The notes below the pieces were generated by a model. It was not told where the DNA came from. It was given only the letters and a program-made list of their open reading frames with translations, and did no database searches. A program made the translations under genes and the position numbers. 64,000 nucleotides of DNA. It comes from Torreya grandis (lineage: Eukaryota; Streptophyta; Pinopsida; Cupressales; Taxaceae). Where the stretch lies: contig JARHVA010005359.1 of NCBI GenBank assembly GCA_037957365.1, positions 642,501-706,500 of the forward strand. Reading direction: 5' to 3'. Below, in pieces: positions 51,951 to 64,000 of the stretch. The number at the start of each line of letters is the position of its first letter. Within the stretch, counting starts at the first letter, position 1.

Positions 51951-52150
51951 TGGTTAGGACTAGTCCCATGTCAAATACACACTATTCAATTGATGTGGTA
52001 ATGGATGAAGTGGTTGATGGTTGTCCCATGTTTGATGGAGGGGTAGATGAAGGAGGTGCATGGAATGGAGGATTAACCATATTTTCATAAGAGATCTTAA
52101 TTTTATGAAAATTTTTAATAATATATTTAAATACATGAGGGGAATCAAAC
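51951..52150 (-). pseudogene. Short Pro/Ser-rich coding-like fragment
   Basis: One minus frame reads NPPFHAPPSSTPPSNMGQPS and TTSSITTSIE, a composition seen in N-terminal regions of plant gag proteins. It lies about 2.3 kb from the primer-binding-like site of C, a plausible place for C's gag. Without a zinc knuckle or longer frame, this is weak. The in-track frame at 51960-52148 (His/Leu-rich) is a shadow. Confidence 0.2.
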
Positions 52151-54393
52151 TTTAGTAATTATAACAATAGGAGATTTTTGTTAGAGTTTCAATTGGGACC
52201 TAAAAATCCATCTATTGAATTAGATGCACTAAGTGACCTTGGAGGAAACATAAGTGATTTTATTCAACACATTTTAGAAATGTTTTTGGGATAATCCAAG
52301 GCATGATTCATAGTTATTGGGCTCCATTAGATAACATTATTGAAATATATATCAAAGATATACACCTTTACACCAAGGGCTCAATTCTTATTTCTACTTA
52401 CATAAGATTATCTATACTACATAGTCTTCTAATTCAATAGGTTTGCCACTCAAACAAATTATTTCAAAATTTATAAATAAAAGGATCCGATGAAAGATAT
52501 CAAAGAAAAAACAAAAAGGAAAGATAGGATTTTAGGAAAGTAGGATAATATCAATAATAAATGTACAAAATTTAAGGTCAAGTAAGGTGGTAAGGTATAT
52601 CCTTACCCTACTAGGGGAAAAATCCCAATAGTTTTGCATGTATTAATTGTCAAACAAGGCTTTGTTAACATGCGTTATATTAACAAAACATATTGGTGTA
52701 TATAAATACTAAAGTGCACTAGAAGATGAACATGTAATGTCTAATACTTTTTCAACATTTATTACATAAAATTAAACGTAACCATCACATCTTGACAAGT
52801 AAGACTCAAGTATTGATACTCTAATAAACAATGATTGGTACACTAAAGGTTAATTTTTGATAATAGGTTTAAAAAATGCATTTTATGACCTATAATAATA
52901 AAATAAATTAGATTGTTAAATGTATAATGTGTTAGACTTTGAAACCTTAGTTATTACTAGTTAAGATGACATATTGAAATGGGTAAAAATTCTAAAGTCT
53001 AATGCAATGTTAATTCACTATCCAGAGCTAATGGGACCTTTCCCCTATAAGGATGCAAGGCTAATGGGACCTTTAATGCATAAAAAACATGAAATTTATT
53101 TATTTGGTTTTATGTCAAAGAAATTCATACACATTATTTGAGTTTAAATTTAAAAATGAGCTTTTAGGCTCATAAATGGCTTGGATTTCTGAGCCAAAGT
53201 CTTGGGATTGTCCATCTACAACCGAGACCAATAGTTTTAGGAAAAACTAAGAAATTTAAAATTCTATCACCAAATATGATATGGATTTAAACATAAAAAT
53301 TTGAAAAAACTATTACCATTTAGATGAACACTTTTTCCTATTTCTAAATATATGATTTTTATAATTTTTGGGCTAATTTAAGGGTTTAAACTATACTTAT
53401 TTCTAACAACACCTTTTTTAGGCCACTACATGCCTCACCCATACATGCATATTCATGTTTATCTAATTTATTTTTCATTGATCCAAATTCAAAACAAATT
53501 TTATGGTAACAAATTGAGCCTAATTCTACACACATTCAAAAAAAAATCAATTTTCCTTTTTTTTGAGGTAGTTAGGGTGGGTTGCATGGATGGCTATCCA
53601 TTTTTTTCAGTTTTTAGGACATAATTAAGTGAAAAATTAATTAAAAAAATATTCATAAAAAAATATTAAAATAATTTCATAACACACTAGAATATATAAT
53701 CTAAATATTTACTAAAGGGTTTCTAATAATATTAAATGATGCTTAAAAAATTTTGGGTCACATGGAATGGTACAATTAAAATTTTCTTAAAAAAATATAA
53801 GTCCTATTCAAATTTTAGATGTTTGACCTATTTATACTTAACCATTTTTCAAAAAAAAAAAGTTTTTTGGAAACTAGAGTCAAAATTCTATAATTCATGT
53901 TTTATAACAACATCAAACTTTGAGTGTAGATATCTTTGATTATCTACATAAGTTCACATTTCTAAAATTTTAGAAAAGTCATGTCCACAGGTAGGCTCTT
54001 TTTTATCCCCCAAGTTGGTGAACTTACCCAAGTGACTAGGTTGATTAAGAGTAAGATATGGATAATGTTAATTGTAGGACTAATATACTTCATTAATGAG
54101 TTGATACACTTTATGTTGGACCTAGTAAGGTTCATGATAGGGATAATAAGGGATGTCATAGGCTTGATATACCTCACCAAATTGTGTATAACAAAACTCA
54201 ACACCAAATTCAGCGATGGAAATTCATTAGGAATCAAGAACACAAGGAAATATTATAAAAAATACTCAAAATAAATACCTGGGCTACTTAACTAGCTGAT
54301 GTAATCTCAGAGTCACCATTTATGTTTAGAGATATGCTTCCAAATGCTGATGTGCTGAAAGACAACACCAAAAATATTTCAGCTTCTTGGACC
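52151..54393. other. Noncoding interior of C
   Basis: AT-rich, with many short homopolymers. Overlapping ORFs at 53962-54243 minus and 53981-54274 plus are hydrophobic on both strands, owing to repeated CATTAATGAG/ATAGGGATAAT-type text. Neither has a recognisable domain, so no gene is called. Confidence 0.3.
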
Positions 54394-54416
54394 AAGAGTC
54401 CCACCAGGTGTGCCAA
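54394..54416 (-). promoter_or_regulatory. Primer-binding-like site of element C
   Basis: On the minus strand, a few bases from the LTR end, the text is TTTTTGGCACACCTGGTGGG. This closely resembles the TTGGCACGCCC.GTGGGAC primer-binding region of many plant gypsy elements (recalled), with CG decayed to CA. It implies that the 5' LTR is the right one (54421-62099) and that C lies on the minus strand. Confidence 0.55.
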
Positions 54417-55089
54417 AAATTATTGTCACTTAGATTTTCACCCTTTGAGGAGATCTTTGAGCTCTCCTCATCCAAGTAATGAAATTGTAACACCTCTAGG
54501 CTTGTGGTTAGCCTAATGATGAGGTGAATATCTAGATAGGGATAGCTCCCTTGATGTACCACTTTGGATCAATACTACACCTAAAATTTTGGGGGGAATG
54601 GAGAGATAAAACTAAAATCAGACTATCCTAAGGTAGGTGATACACTAAATAGTTTGATGACTTCCAACCAATAACATGTTACACATGAGAACAAAGGTAC
54701 TAACCAAAAATACACTTTTCCAATCTAAGTCTTCTCACATCAATGTTTCATTATGAGGTTATGGATGAATTTTTAAGGATAGGAGGAATAGACAAGATGC
54801 CTTGAATGGAACTAATAAATAGGATAATTCACTTAACCTTGAAATTTCCTAGAACACTTAACATGACCTAAATTAAGTTGTAAATATATGATAAAATGAG
54901 ACAAAATACTAAGGAATCCATAATCTTCACTAATCAAGATCCATAATCTAATTAAACACACTATGAATAGTTATGGAATAAGTAAAAATTAGTAGTCTTA
55001 TTGATCAAATGGTATGAAAATGAGTAAGGTTTATCCATACTCAAGGGGAGCATAAGTTATAACGAACAAAATGTCTAGTTATTATATAA

Positions 55090-55213
<124 letters not shown>

Positions 55214-55391
55214 CCAAGGGTCACAAGGACACTTGTAAATTTAAGAAAAGTAGTTAATTTTTCATTAGAAGAGGATATGGGATGATTCATCTAAGGTTAT
55301 AAGAGACAAGTGGCTATACAAGGCATAAAACTCTTCCAAAGTGGCATAAAACTCCTTATTCTAGCTCAAAATATTTCCTTTATGATTTGTA

Positions 55392-58300
55392 CCTATTCAA
55401 ACATAAAAAAAATAAACTAGGGATAGGTATGATTATTCTAATGAATGTGAAGTATTTAAAACATGCCTCTCCATGCACTGGTTTTAGTTTTGGTCATTTG
55501 GAATCATCTAGAAATGAGTTGTCATCATCTATAGTCTAAAAACCTCTTCCTTCATGCACCTTGCACACTTGGCCTCCAAAAATGTATCAATTTTCCATGA
55601 AAATATATGGGAGGTAGTTAATAACATTTTTAAAGACCCTTTATGGTCTTAGGGGCATTAGGCACACCTTAAAATTATCTCACTTGAAGTTTTCCACCCT
55701 TCTCACAAGCTTGGTCACTATGCTAGTTTTGACTGACTTAGATGAAGCTATTTATTTCAACACTTAGGAGTTATTTTGAATATGTAAATGGACATGATGG
55801 GTTATAATAATTCATAATATTTCTCCCAAATTTGATTTCATCTTTGGAATCCTCTTGAAACCTACAAAACACATAAAATTGTCAAAATTACCCTATTTTA
55901 TACCCTATCCCTACAATTCCATATAGTATAAAAGCATGGGGAGTATCCTGAGAGATTATCCTACAAGGTTAAATCATCATCATAGGAAAAATATTCCATC
56001 AATAGAATCTCTCTAACCTCATTTCCTCAAACTAGTCACTAGTAAGGGTTTTGAGTAGTTTTGACTCTTAAGCTTTGTTTATAAAGATCTCATGTCTAAC
56101 TTTCAATTCAATGCCATAAAAGAGTTGCCTAAGACCCTATATAGCTTATCCAAACCTATTATTTTCCCATTTAAATCACCAATAGATATATTAACTTCCA
56201 AAGTTACTCCTATCAAGCTTGTTTTTAGATTTTACACAAGTTTGAGTTGTCTTTGTATTTTAACCCAGAGGTATCCTCGATCTAAATTGGGACATTGGAA
56301 CTCTTATTGTCTTTGGGAAAAAAATTGATCACATTGAAACTTTTCTACCCTTAAAAATATTTAACACATCTATATTTATCTTATAAACATGTTTCAATAT
56401 GGTAGAAATCTCATTGCAAGGTGAAACTGACCATGACTCTCCTTTTGCCTTATGTGCCTAGTCATGCTTAGTAGGCCTATCTACACCTTAAAGCCCAAAA
56501 TGAGTTTTTTATGGTTCTCAAAAAACTACATAAACTAACATAAAAACATCTTATTTCATCCCATAAACATGATCCAATAAGGTATAAATCATTCCTAGGG
56601 CTAGAAGTGTAAGTGACCTCCCATTTGGGCACTAGGCCTCTTCAAGGCCTAATAGACATGCATACATGTTTAAGAGTTTAGATAATTATATTAGTATTAC
56701 TCCATATATTATTGGTTTTCATGTTTTTTATGTGTCATAAATCCTCATACACCTCTTAGAAAGGTCCACTAATCTTTTGGTATATCCATCTATCACCTTT
56801 CCTCAAACCTACAAGTGTATGCACCTAAGGAAGTGCTCTCTATCTGAGACAAAATAGAGGGAACTTTCCATATTTTATCAATAGTTTTTTTTTGGAGGTG
56901 ATTATATATTTTTTAAGGATTTTATATGAAAAATTTCAACCTTTTTAACCAATATTAGATCCTCCAAATCTTTAAATTCATAGGCATACTTCTTGAAGGC
57001 AGACTGTGTACACCTTTGACTATGTTTTGCTTGTGTAGGGTTCTTAAAGTTGTTATTTTCATGAATTAGGAATTTTTAATAGTGAATTGGTATTATTAAA
57101 ACCTTCCAATATCTATTTACAATTTATTTGGACCTATTCACTCATGTTTTTATAGTACCCACACTAAGAATCATTACTTTTTATGCTCATTGCCTCTTTT
57201 TGCCATTTGTAATTGGTTATCGGTGATCATAGGTATTTAAGGAATATATATAATATAATTTTACACATACAAAATCTTATGTTGGTAATTATGGTCTTAA
57301 TGGAGGTGCTCATAGGTTTTTTTCACCTTTTCAACTCTTCATATACTCATCCATATACCTTGTTGAGACGAGATTGAGTTCTATTCCTGACTATATACCC
57401 TTATTCCTTAATTAATATAGGTGTAATTTTCCCTTTTTCATGATATTTGAATGTCCCCCTTTAATAATTAAGGTCATATAACACCTATCTATAACTATAT
57501 TCAATTTATATGGCTTAACACACCACTAAGACACTTAGTTTAGGGTCATTGTCTGCTTGTTCTACTATAGGTGAACATTTTCCCTTTGAAAAGGACCATT
57601 TGAGGTGCTAATTAGACTCAAATCATGCATATAAACTCCTATTTATGATATTTTAAGTTACACATGGTCCTTTCAACTATTTGGAATGTTTAAATATGAT
57701 GGTAAAGCCTAGTTTGCAACATTATTTAAAAATGGGATCTTTTTTATTCAAAAATATAGATGATAATGGATAAAATGAATGCTTAAATGATAAAATTTTA
57801 TGCCCCCAATCAACATCATTCACTAATCCTCTATCCTTCAAAATCTACAAGGTACTTGTCTATGTTAGAGGATATAAGGTATACCCATCTAACTGCTTCA
57901 AAACCTTTATTAACCCTATTTAAAGATATAAATGATAGGTATAAACATTGTAATTAAGGGGAATTATTTTATACATGCATATTCATGCATTGGTTGTAGT
58001 CCTGGTTATTTGTAATCATCAAGAAATGAGTTATCAACATCTACAGTCTAAAAAAATCTTCCTTCATGCACCCTACAAACTTAGCCTCCAAAAGGGAATT
58101 ATTTCTACATGAAATTATATGTAAGGTAGTAAATTAAATTTTTCAAGACCCTCAATGGCCTTAGGGGCATCAGGCACACCATATAATCAGCTCACTTTAA
58201 GTTTTCCACCCTTCTCACTAGTTTCATCACTATGCCAATTTTGACTAGATGAGATGAAGCTATTTATTTAAATACTTATGAGTTTTTATGAATAATTAAA

Positions 58301-60440
58301 TGTACATAAGGTGTTATCCCAAATCTTAATCCTTCTCCTAAAGTTGGTTTCATCTTTAGATACCTCTTGGAACCTTAAAAACAAACAAAATAGTCAAAAT
58401 TACCCTATTTTTTACCTTGCACATACAATTACGTATATTCCAAAATCATGGAAAGTATCCTAAGAGATTATCCTAAAATTTTCAAGCATCATCATAGGAA
58501 AAATATACCATTAGAGAAGCTCTCCAACCTCATTTCCTCAAACTAGTCACTAGCAAGGGTTTGAAAGGGGTTTGAGAAATTTTGACTATTAATCTTTGTT
58601 CATAAATAAATCACATCAAACCTTTAATAAAATGCCACAAAATATTTTACTATGACCATATATAACTTCTCCAAACCTCTTAGGTTCCCATGTGAATAAC
58701 CAAGAAAGATATTAACTTCCAAAGTTACTCTTATCGAGCTTGTTTTCACATTTTGCATAACTTTGAGTTATCTTTGGGTGAAGAATCTAAATATTCTCTA
58801 CCCTTAAAAATATTTTAAACATATGTCTCCATCCTATAAAAATGTTTCAATAGGGTATAAATATCATCTCAAGGTGGAAGTGACCATGACACTCCTTTTG
58901 GTTTCTATGCCTAGTCATGCTTAGTAGGCCTATCTGCACCTTAAAGCCCAAAATGAGTTTTTGATGGTTATCCCTACATACAATAGCATAAACACATATT
59001 AAGTCATCCCATAAAATTTATTCAAAAATTTATAAATTATTCCTAGGTATATAAGTGTAAGTGACCTCCCATTTGGGCACTAGGCCTCTTCAACGCCTAA
59101 TAGACCTGCTTGTAAGTTTAAGAGTATAGAACATTATGTTAGTATTCCTCCATTTCTGATTGGTTTCCATATTTTTTATAGGTTTCATAAATCCTTTGAC
59201 ACCTCTTAGTAAATACCACTCAGCTCCTGGTCTATCCATCTATCACCTTTTAGGTTTCATAAATCCTTTGACACCTCTTAGAAAAGACCACTCAGCTCCT
59301 GGTCTATCCATCTATCACCTTTCCTCAAACCTAGTAGTTTATGCACCTAGGGAAGTGCCCTTTGTTTGAAACAAAATAGAGGGAACTTCCCCTATTTTAT
59401 TAGGAAAAAAAATTTTAGAGGTGATTATACAAATTTTAATTATGTTATACACAACATTTCAACCATTAGTCCCAATATTAAATCCTCCAAATCTTCAAAT
59501 TCATAAACATACTTCTTGAAGGCAAACTGTGTACACCTTTGACTATGTTTTGCTTGTGTAGGGTTATTGTAGGTGTTATTTGCATGAATTAGGAATTTAA
59601 AATAGTGAATGGGTATTCTTAAAACATTAAAATATCTATTTAACAATTATTTGGACCTATTCACTCATGTTTGGATAGTACCCAAACTAAGAATCATCAC
59701 TTTTTATGCTCATTGCCTCTTTCAACCATCTACAATTGGTTGTAGGTGATCATAGGTATTGAAGGAGTTTATATAAGATTATTTTACACATAAAAAATAT
59801 TATTTAGGTCAGTATGATCTTAAATAAGGTTCTCATAGGGTTTTTTCACCATTTCAAATCTTTATGTACTCTTCCATATACCCTATTGAGACAAGACTAA
59901 GTTCTATTACTAGTTATATACCCTTCTTCCTTGATTCTTATAGGTGTAATTTTCCCTTGGTCATGATGTTTAAATATCCCCCTTGAATCCTTATGGTCAT
60001 ATATCACTTTTATATAACTTTATTCACTTTTTATGGCTTAAAACACCACCAAGACACTCAGTTTAGGGTCATTGTCTTCTTGTTCTATCGTAGGTGAACA
60101 TTTTCCCTTTGAAAAGGACCCCTGTAGGTGCTAACGAGACTCAAATCATACATATAAACTCATTTTGATGATACTTTAGGTTACACATGGTCTTTTCAAC
60201 TATTTGGAATGTTCAACTATGATGGCAAGGCCTAGTTTGTAACTTTAGTTGAAAAGGGGCTCTTTTGGATTTAAACCTATAGATGATAATGGACAAAATT
60301 AGTGCTTAAATGAGAAACTTTGAGGCCCCCAATCACCATCATCCACTAATCATTTTTCAATAAAACTTTTTAAGGTACTTATCTATGCTATAGGATATAA
60401 GTTATACTCATCTAGTAACTTTAAACCTTTCACTATCCCT
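55392..60440. repeat. 2.52-kb direct tandem duplication within the right LTR of C
   Basis: The block of the left LTR from about 3470 to 5920 occurs once there but twice here, as 55392-57914 and 57915 to about 60440. The junction word CCTATTTAAAGAT (57915-57927) blends the left-edge word (ACCTATTTAAAGATCCC, 3473) and the right-edge word (CCCTATTTCAAGATACC, 5909). This points to recombination at about 12 bases of microhomology. Confidence 0.82.
59180..59323. repeat. 72-bp tandem duplication
   Basis: AGGTTTCATAAATCCTTTG begins at 59180 and again at 59252, and the two 72-base copies differ at only a few bases. The left LTR of C has one copy. It is a young duplication. Confidence 0.9.
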
Positions 60441-62099
60441 ATTTCAAGATATCAACAAAACACCTCAGATCTCTATTTTCTCATTTTAGGGAAAAGGTCC
60501 CTGTAAATTATCATTTTGTGTTTTTTTAGCATGATTATCCATCATGTTTACTAATATATCCTAAAAGATTTCCTATCATGTTCAACACCATATGTTGGGA
60601 CTCCCAAGAATGATTTGAACACCTATTTCAACACTTGACATGGCTCTTTAGCTCTCAGGCAATATCACCTTTAGGTGCATATTGTAATGTACAATTAACA
60701 AAACATGGATTTAGAAAGTGAGCATGGAATATAGTCCCTTAATGAGTTGTAAAATATTTTAATACCCTAAAAAGTGTTTTTAAAAAATTTAATACCTTTA
60801 AATATGTATGTATCTTATTTCCACATGATACCCTTTTCCATGGCACTTGTAGATGTATGTGAGTTGCACGTAGGTAGTGAGGAAAAACGATGGGTTTATG
60901 GATGTTTTATGAGTTTCAATGAAATTTGGGATACTTTGAATGATGATCAGATGAAACATCAAGTTATTTAAAGGCCTAATAAAAGTATTCAAACTTTCTT
61001 TTCAATGTCGAACCCTTTATAGGCACCTAGTTCACTAGTATGATAGTCATATGGCAGATTGACTATATGGTGTTCTATGACTGTACTCTCATAAATATTA
61101 ATTAGAGAATGAAAATTTACAAATGTGGGGATAAATAGGACATTGAATACATGGTGATGAACCTATCGACACCCTCTAAAACTACTAACAAAGCATTCAG
61201 GTCCAAAAAATGGTGAAAACATGCTTGTTGCAAAGAAAAGTTCTTCCTCTTGCAATTTAAGATACTTGGTACATACAAACACCTTGAAACATGAAAAAAA
61301 TAATGAATAACATGAGGGGATATACTACAAATCATATAAAAACCACCTTAGCAATTATATTATACATAAATGTTCAAACCAAGGCAAACCCTATAGGGTA
61401 CATAGATTAGCAAGCAAATAAACACAATTAACTTCATGAGGATGATTCATAAATCACAGACCACCTTTCTTAAAACTCTTGTTTTGGAAATGAATATATC
61501 TAATTTAAATTTCACCTCTCAAAGGTGTTTGATCTAGAATTTATCCAATTATTTATACCAAATACAAACTTGAAGACTGGTTTTATGTGCCTAGAAGGGT
61601 GAAAAAGGATTAGAATGGTTTATGGTATTTTTTATAACTTAAAAAGCATTTCAAGCATTGATATTGATATAAATAATCAAAATACTTATTCCTTGACCTT
61701 CTCCCATGGGTCACACTTCCCCATAGGTGGTACAAATGCCAAACTCTTCTCTTTTCCCAAGAAAACTACTATTTCTTCTGAAGCACCTACCACTTTTAGT
61801 TAGAAACAGCTACCTAAGACATAATATGACACATTTCATGTGAAATCACCCTTCTTACACTTTCACTCTTCCTTAGGAGGATGTAAAACTCATTAAATGC
61901 TCTATTTTGACCCCCAAAATGACTGAAAATGATATAAGGACTAATATGCCTAATGACTAAGGCTAATGTCATATTAAGTAACATAAAATGACCTATAATA
62001 TACCTTTTTACATAATATATTAGATGTACAAACACCTAAAAATCAATTTTTTACCTATAGGGGTCCTAATTTAACTTGGAGGGTAAAATTTGGTCAATA

Positions 62100-63634
62100 A
62101 TAAATATTTAGTGTTATATATATTTGACTATGTGGATGGGTCAAGCCAATCCCTAGGGTCGAATATATCAACCATTTCATTTTTTACTAAATTCAAAAAC
62201 ATGATTTAGGGAAAATCATCAACATACACTAGATTTGGCTCATGGTTCATTTCACAATGTCAATACTACAACTATAAATTTAAATTGACAAACCCTACCT
62301 AATATTTGTAATTATAGTTATGTCAAATGAACTTTCTCTCTAGATTCCATACCAAATCCTCAATTCCTTCCTTTTTATCTTCCCCCATCATTCACTATGT
62401 GCCTCATTCTCCCCTTTAACACCTTCTATCTTCTCCCATATTTTTCTTACTAAACTCCACATAATTGGGTGTTCCATTAATTAACTCACATTGGTGATCA
62501 TGCATTCACAAAAAAATTATTGCATTCTTGGCATGGTTGTCAAACCACTACTCTTCACTAGTTAGGTCCAAAAAATGCAATGATTAGAGAAAACCATGTA
62601 ACCACTAAAAAAATATTTTGATATGTATCCTTTCATTAATGGTTTTCAAAATTTTCATCAATTTTTAATCTTGTAATGACCTAATATTTCCAATAAATAT
62701 GCTATAAATAATAGCCTCTCTATTATTATAGAAAAGATGTTATTTGACCACCAAATATGTAATAATGTATTTTATTTAAAAATTCCACTATTTAGTCAAA
62801 CATGGATTTCAAAGTTAATCATATGATTACCTTAATGTTTACTCTTTTACATAAACATCAAATATTAGAATACTAAATCAAATGCTAGAACCATGCCTAT
62901 AAGTAAGCACTTTTGGTTTTATCCATCCTATACTAGAAAAGGTTTCCATTCAAATGTTAAGATAAAGTAATAAGGAATTCACATAAGACCAATCCTAAGA
63001 TAGTACTGATGCATGGGATATTTTAAGATTTGACTTTGCACACAAGCATGTCCACTAAAGAATATCAGTGCTCAAGTCATGACAAACAAATACATATATT
63101 GTAATCGAGTAAGACACTAAATTTAACTATGTAAATAATATCATAATAAATCCACAAAAGGATTAGATAAACATGAAACATGATCCATATAACCATGAAA
63201 TATCAAAACTAACAAAAACAAACAACTGTACAATCCTATCATGGTATGTGTAAGGTTTTAGTTTCATTCTCTTAGCCCCCAACATCACCATCTATTCCAC
63301 CCTCTCAAATGATACTCTCCTTCCATATATTCTAGAGGGTGGATAGTTCCTGCATCCACCTCAATAACACAATAAGTAGTTATCATGTATAAAGAAAAAT
63401 TCCATAATAAATTTCTTTAAATAAATATAACTAAATAATCATGATGATAATGCAAAATAACACATATGCCCAACTATCTAAAAAGATATTGATCATGAAA
63501 TTATACAATATATATCTATCCATAAATAAAAATATACTAATCCAACTCATAATAACAATAATTCATCTAATTATTAACCATAGAATACATAATTTATTAT
63601 GTTAACAAGTTTAGAGGGGAATCAAGATGTGACA
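62100..63634 (-). mobile_element. LTR copy 2 of element E, right fragment
   Basis: It resumes the E LTR after element C. GGATGGGTCAAGCCAATCC (62132) matches GGATGGCCAAGCCATCC (313), and ATCAAGATGTGACA ends it at 63634 as at 1919. It is the 3' LTR of the E copy whose pol tail lies at 63765-64000, judged by the adjoining polypurine tract. Confidence 0.65.
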
Positions 63635-63648
63635 TCTTCCCCTCAAAG
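63635..63648 (-). promoter_or_regulatory. Polypurine tract of element E
   Basis: On the minus strand TTTGAGGGGAAGA abuts the LTR start TGTCACATCTTG. The GAGGGGAAGA-TGTCAC junction is a normal 3' polypurine tract and LTR start, and it sets minus orientation. Confidence 0.7.
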
Positions 63649-63764
63649 TTGGTCATCATCTTGATGACACTTATTTCAAACAATGGTTTTGAAATAAAAT
63701 AGTATTTAGTAGAAAATAAATTATATCTAACAATTAATAAGTAAATAAATAAGGAAATAGCCTA

Positions 63765-64000
63765 TAGAACTCATCTTTAGAATTTTGGTCACACTAGACC
63801 TTACATTATGACACTTCTCTGTTATGTAAACTAAGTTTGTGAGTTTCAATTAGTTTGACTAGTTCTACTATGATCACCTTGGGATGCAGACCCTGTAAAG
63901 TATTCCAATCCAATACATGATAAGTATCAAAAACATACTTTTTAATATAGGATACATGAAAAATATTATGTATAAGTGATAAAACTAGTGGCAAGGAAAT
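63765..64000 (-). pseudogene. pol: C-terminal integrase/chromodomain remnant of element E (Tekay/Del-like pol), cut by window edge
   Basis: The minus strand reads PLVLSLIHNIFHVSYIKKYV, then DTYHVLDWNTLQ, VELVKLIETHKLSLHNREVS. After two stops it continues KV*CDQNSKDE. This follows the chromovirus integrase tail L...L..IHNVFHVS.L+KY..D..HVL......L, then the E.PV.IL....LRN+.V linker and the start of a chromodomain (V+W....E.EATWE). The integrase tail and chromodomain help target integration to heterochromatin. Stops within the chromodomain and lack of an upstream frame in the window show a dead copy. The rest of pol lies right of the window. Confidence 0.8.

Noticed and set aside
53962..54274. 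Overlapping hydrophobic ORFs on both strands before the right LTR of C
   Set aside because: Both strands are open because of repeated AT-rich words; neither shows a domain nor a partner near the left LTR.

Overview
This 64 kb window is AT-rich, CpG-poor plant nuclear DNA. It is almost wholly a nest of decayed LTR retrotransposons. I found no intact gene, rRNA or tRNA. Plant origin is supported by Ty3/gypsy gag and integrase/chromodomain remnants and by PBS/PPT types familiar from plant elements. A large-genome non-flowering plant (conifer-like gymnosperm or fern) is my best guess. It rests on multi-kilobase LTRs, deep nesting, and a pseudogene resembling a protein family I recall mainly from algae, bryophytes, ferns and conifers. 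The species cannot be fixed from the sequence. All comparisons were made by eye, without a search.

Layout, from the outermost element inwards. (1) A Tekay/Del-like chromovirus ('E') on the minus strand forms both edges. One LTR copy is at 1-1919. A second LTR is split into about 2371-2596 and 62100-63634. A stop-ridden integrase-tail/chromodomain fragment is at 63765-64000. (2) Inside that split LTR sits a giant element ('C', 2597-62099, about 59.5 kb). Its two LTRs are each about 4.97 kb once later insertions and duplications are subtracted. (3) Element 'A' (6496-16426) is nested in the left LTR of C. It has three LTRs and two noncoding internal regions. (4) Element 'B' (22430-32144) is nested in the interior of C. 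It also has three LTRs, one internal region is mostly deleted, and it keeps a recognisable gag on the minus strand. (5) Element 'D' (38349-44983) and a probable solo LTR 'F' (44999-47979) both landed in one minus-strand pseudogene. That pseudogene reads collinearly from about 50046 to 47984 and then from 38343 to 37286.

The rest of C's interior holds an unrecognised proline-rich minus-strand reading frame (17785-19923), an unrecognised plus-strand exon-like frame (20260-21240), a 555-bp tandem repeat (35098-37025), two 21-22-bp minisatellites and a 110-bp direct repeat. Most short ORFs in the window are chance ORFs in noncoding LTR DNA or are encoded by microsatellites.

The most notable points are the recurrence of the three-LTR (tandem dimer) form in unrelated nested families, the exact pre-insertion site of A preserved in C's other LTR, a multi-exon non-retroviral pseudogene inside a giant LTR element, and dateable births of (GA)n and (CA)n microsatellites from short seeds seen in sister copies.
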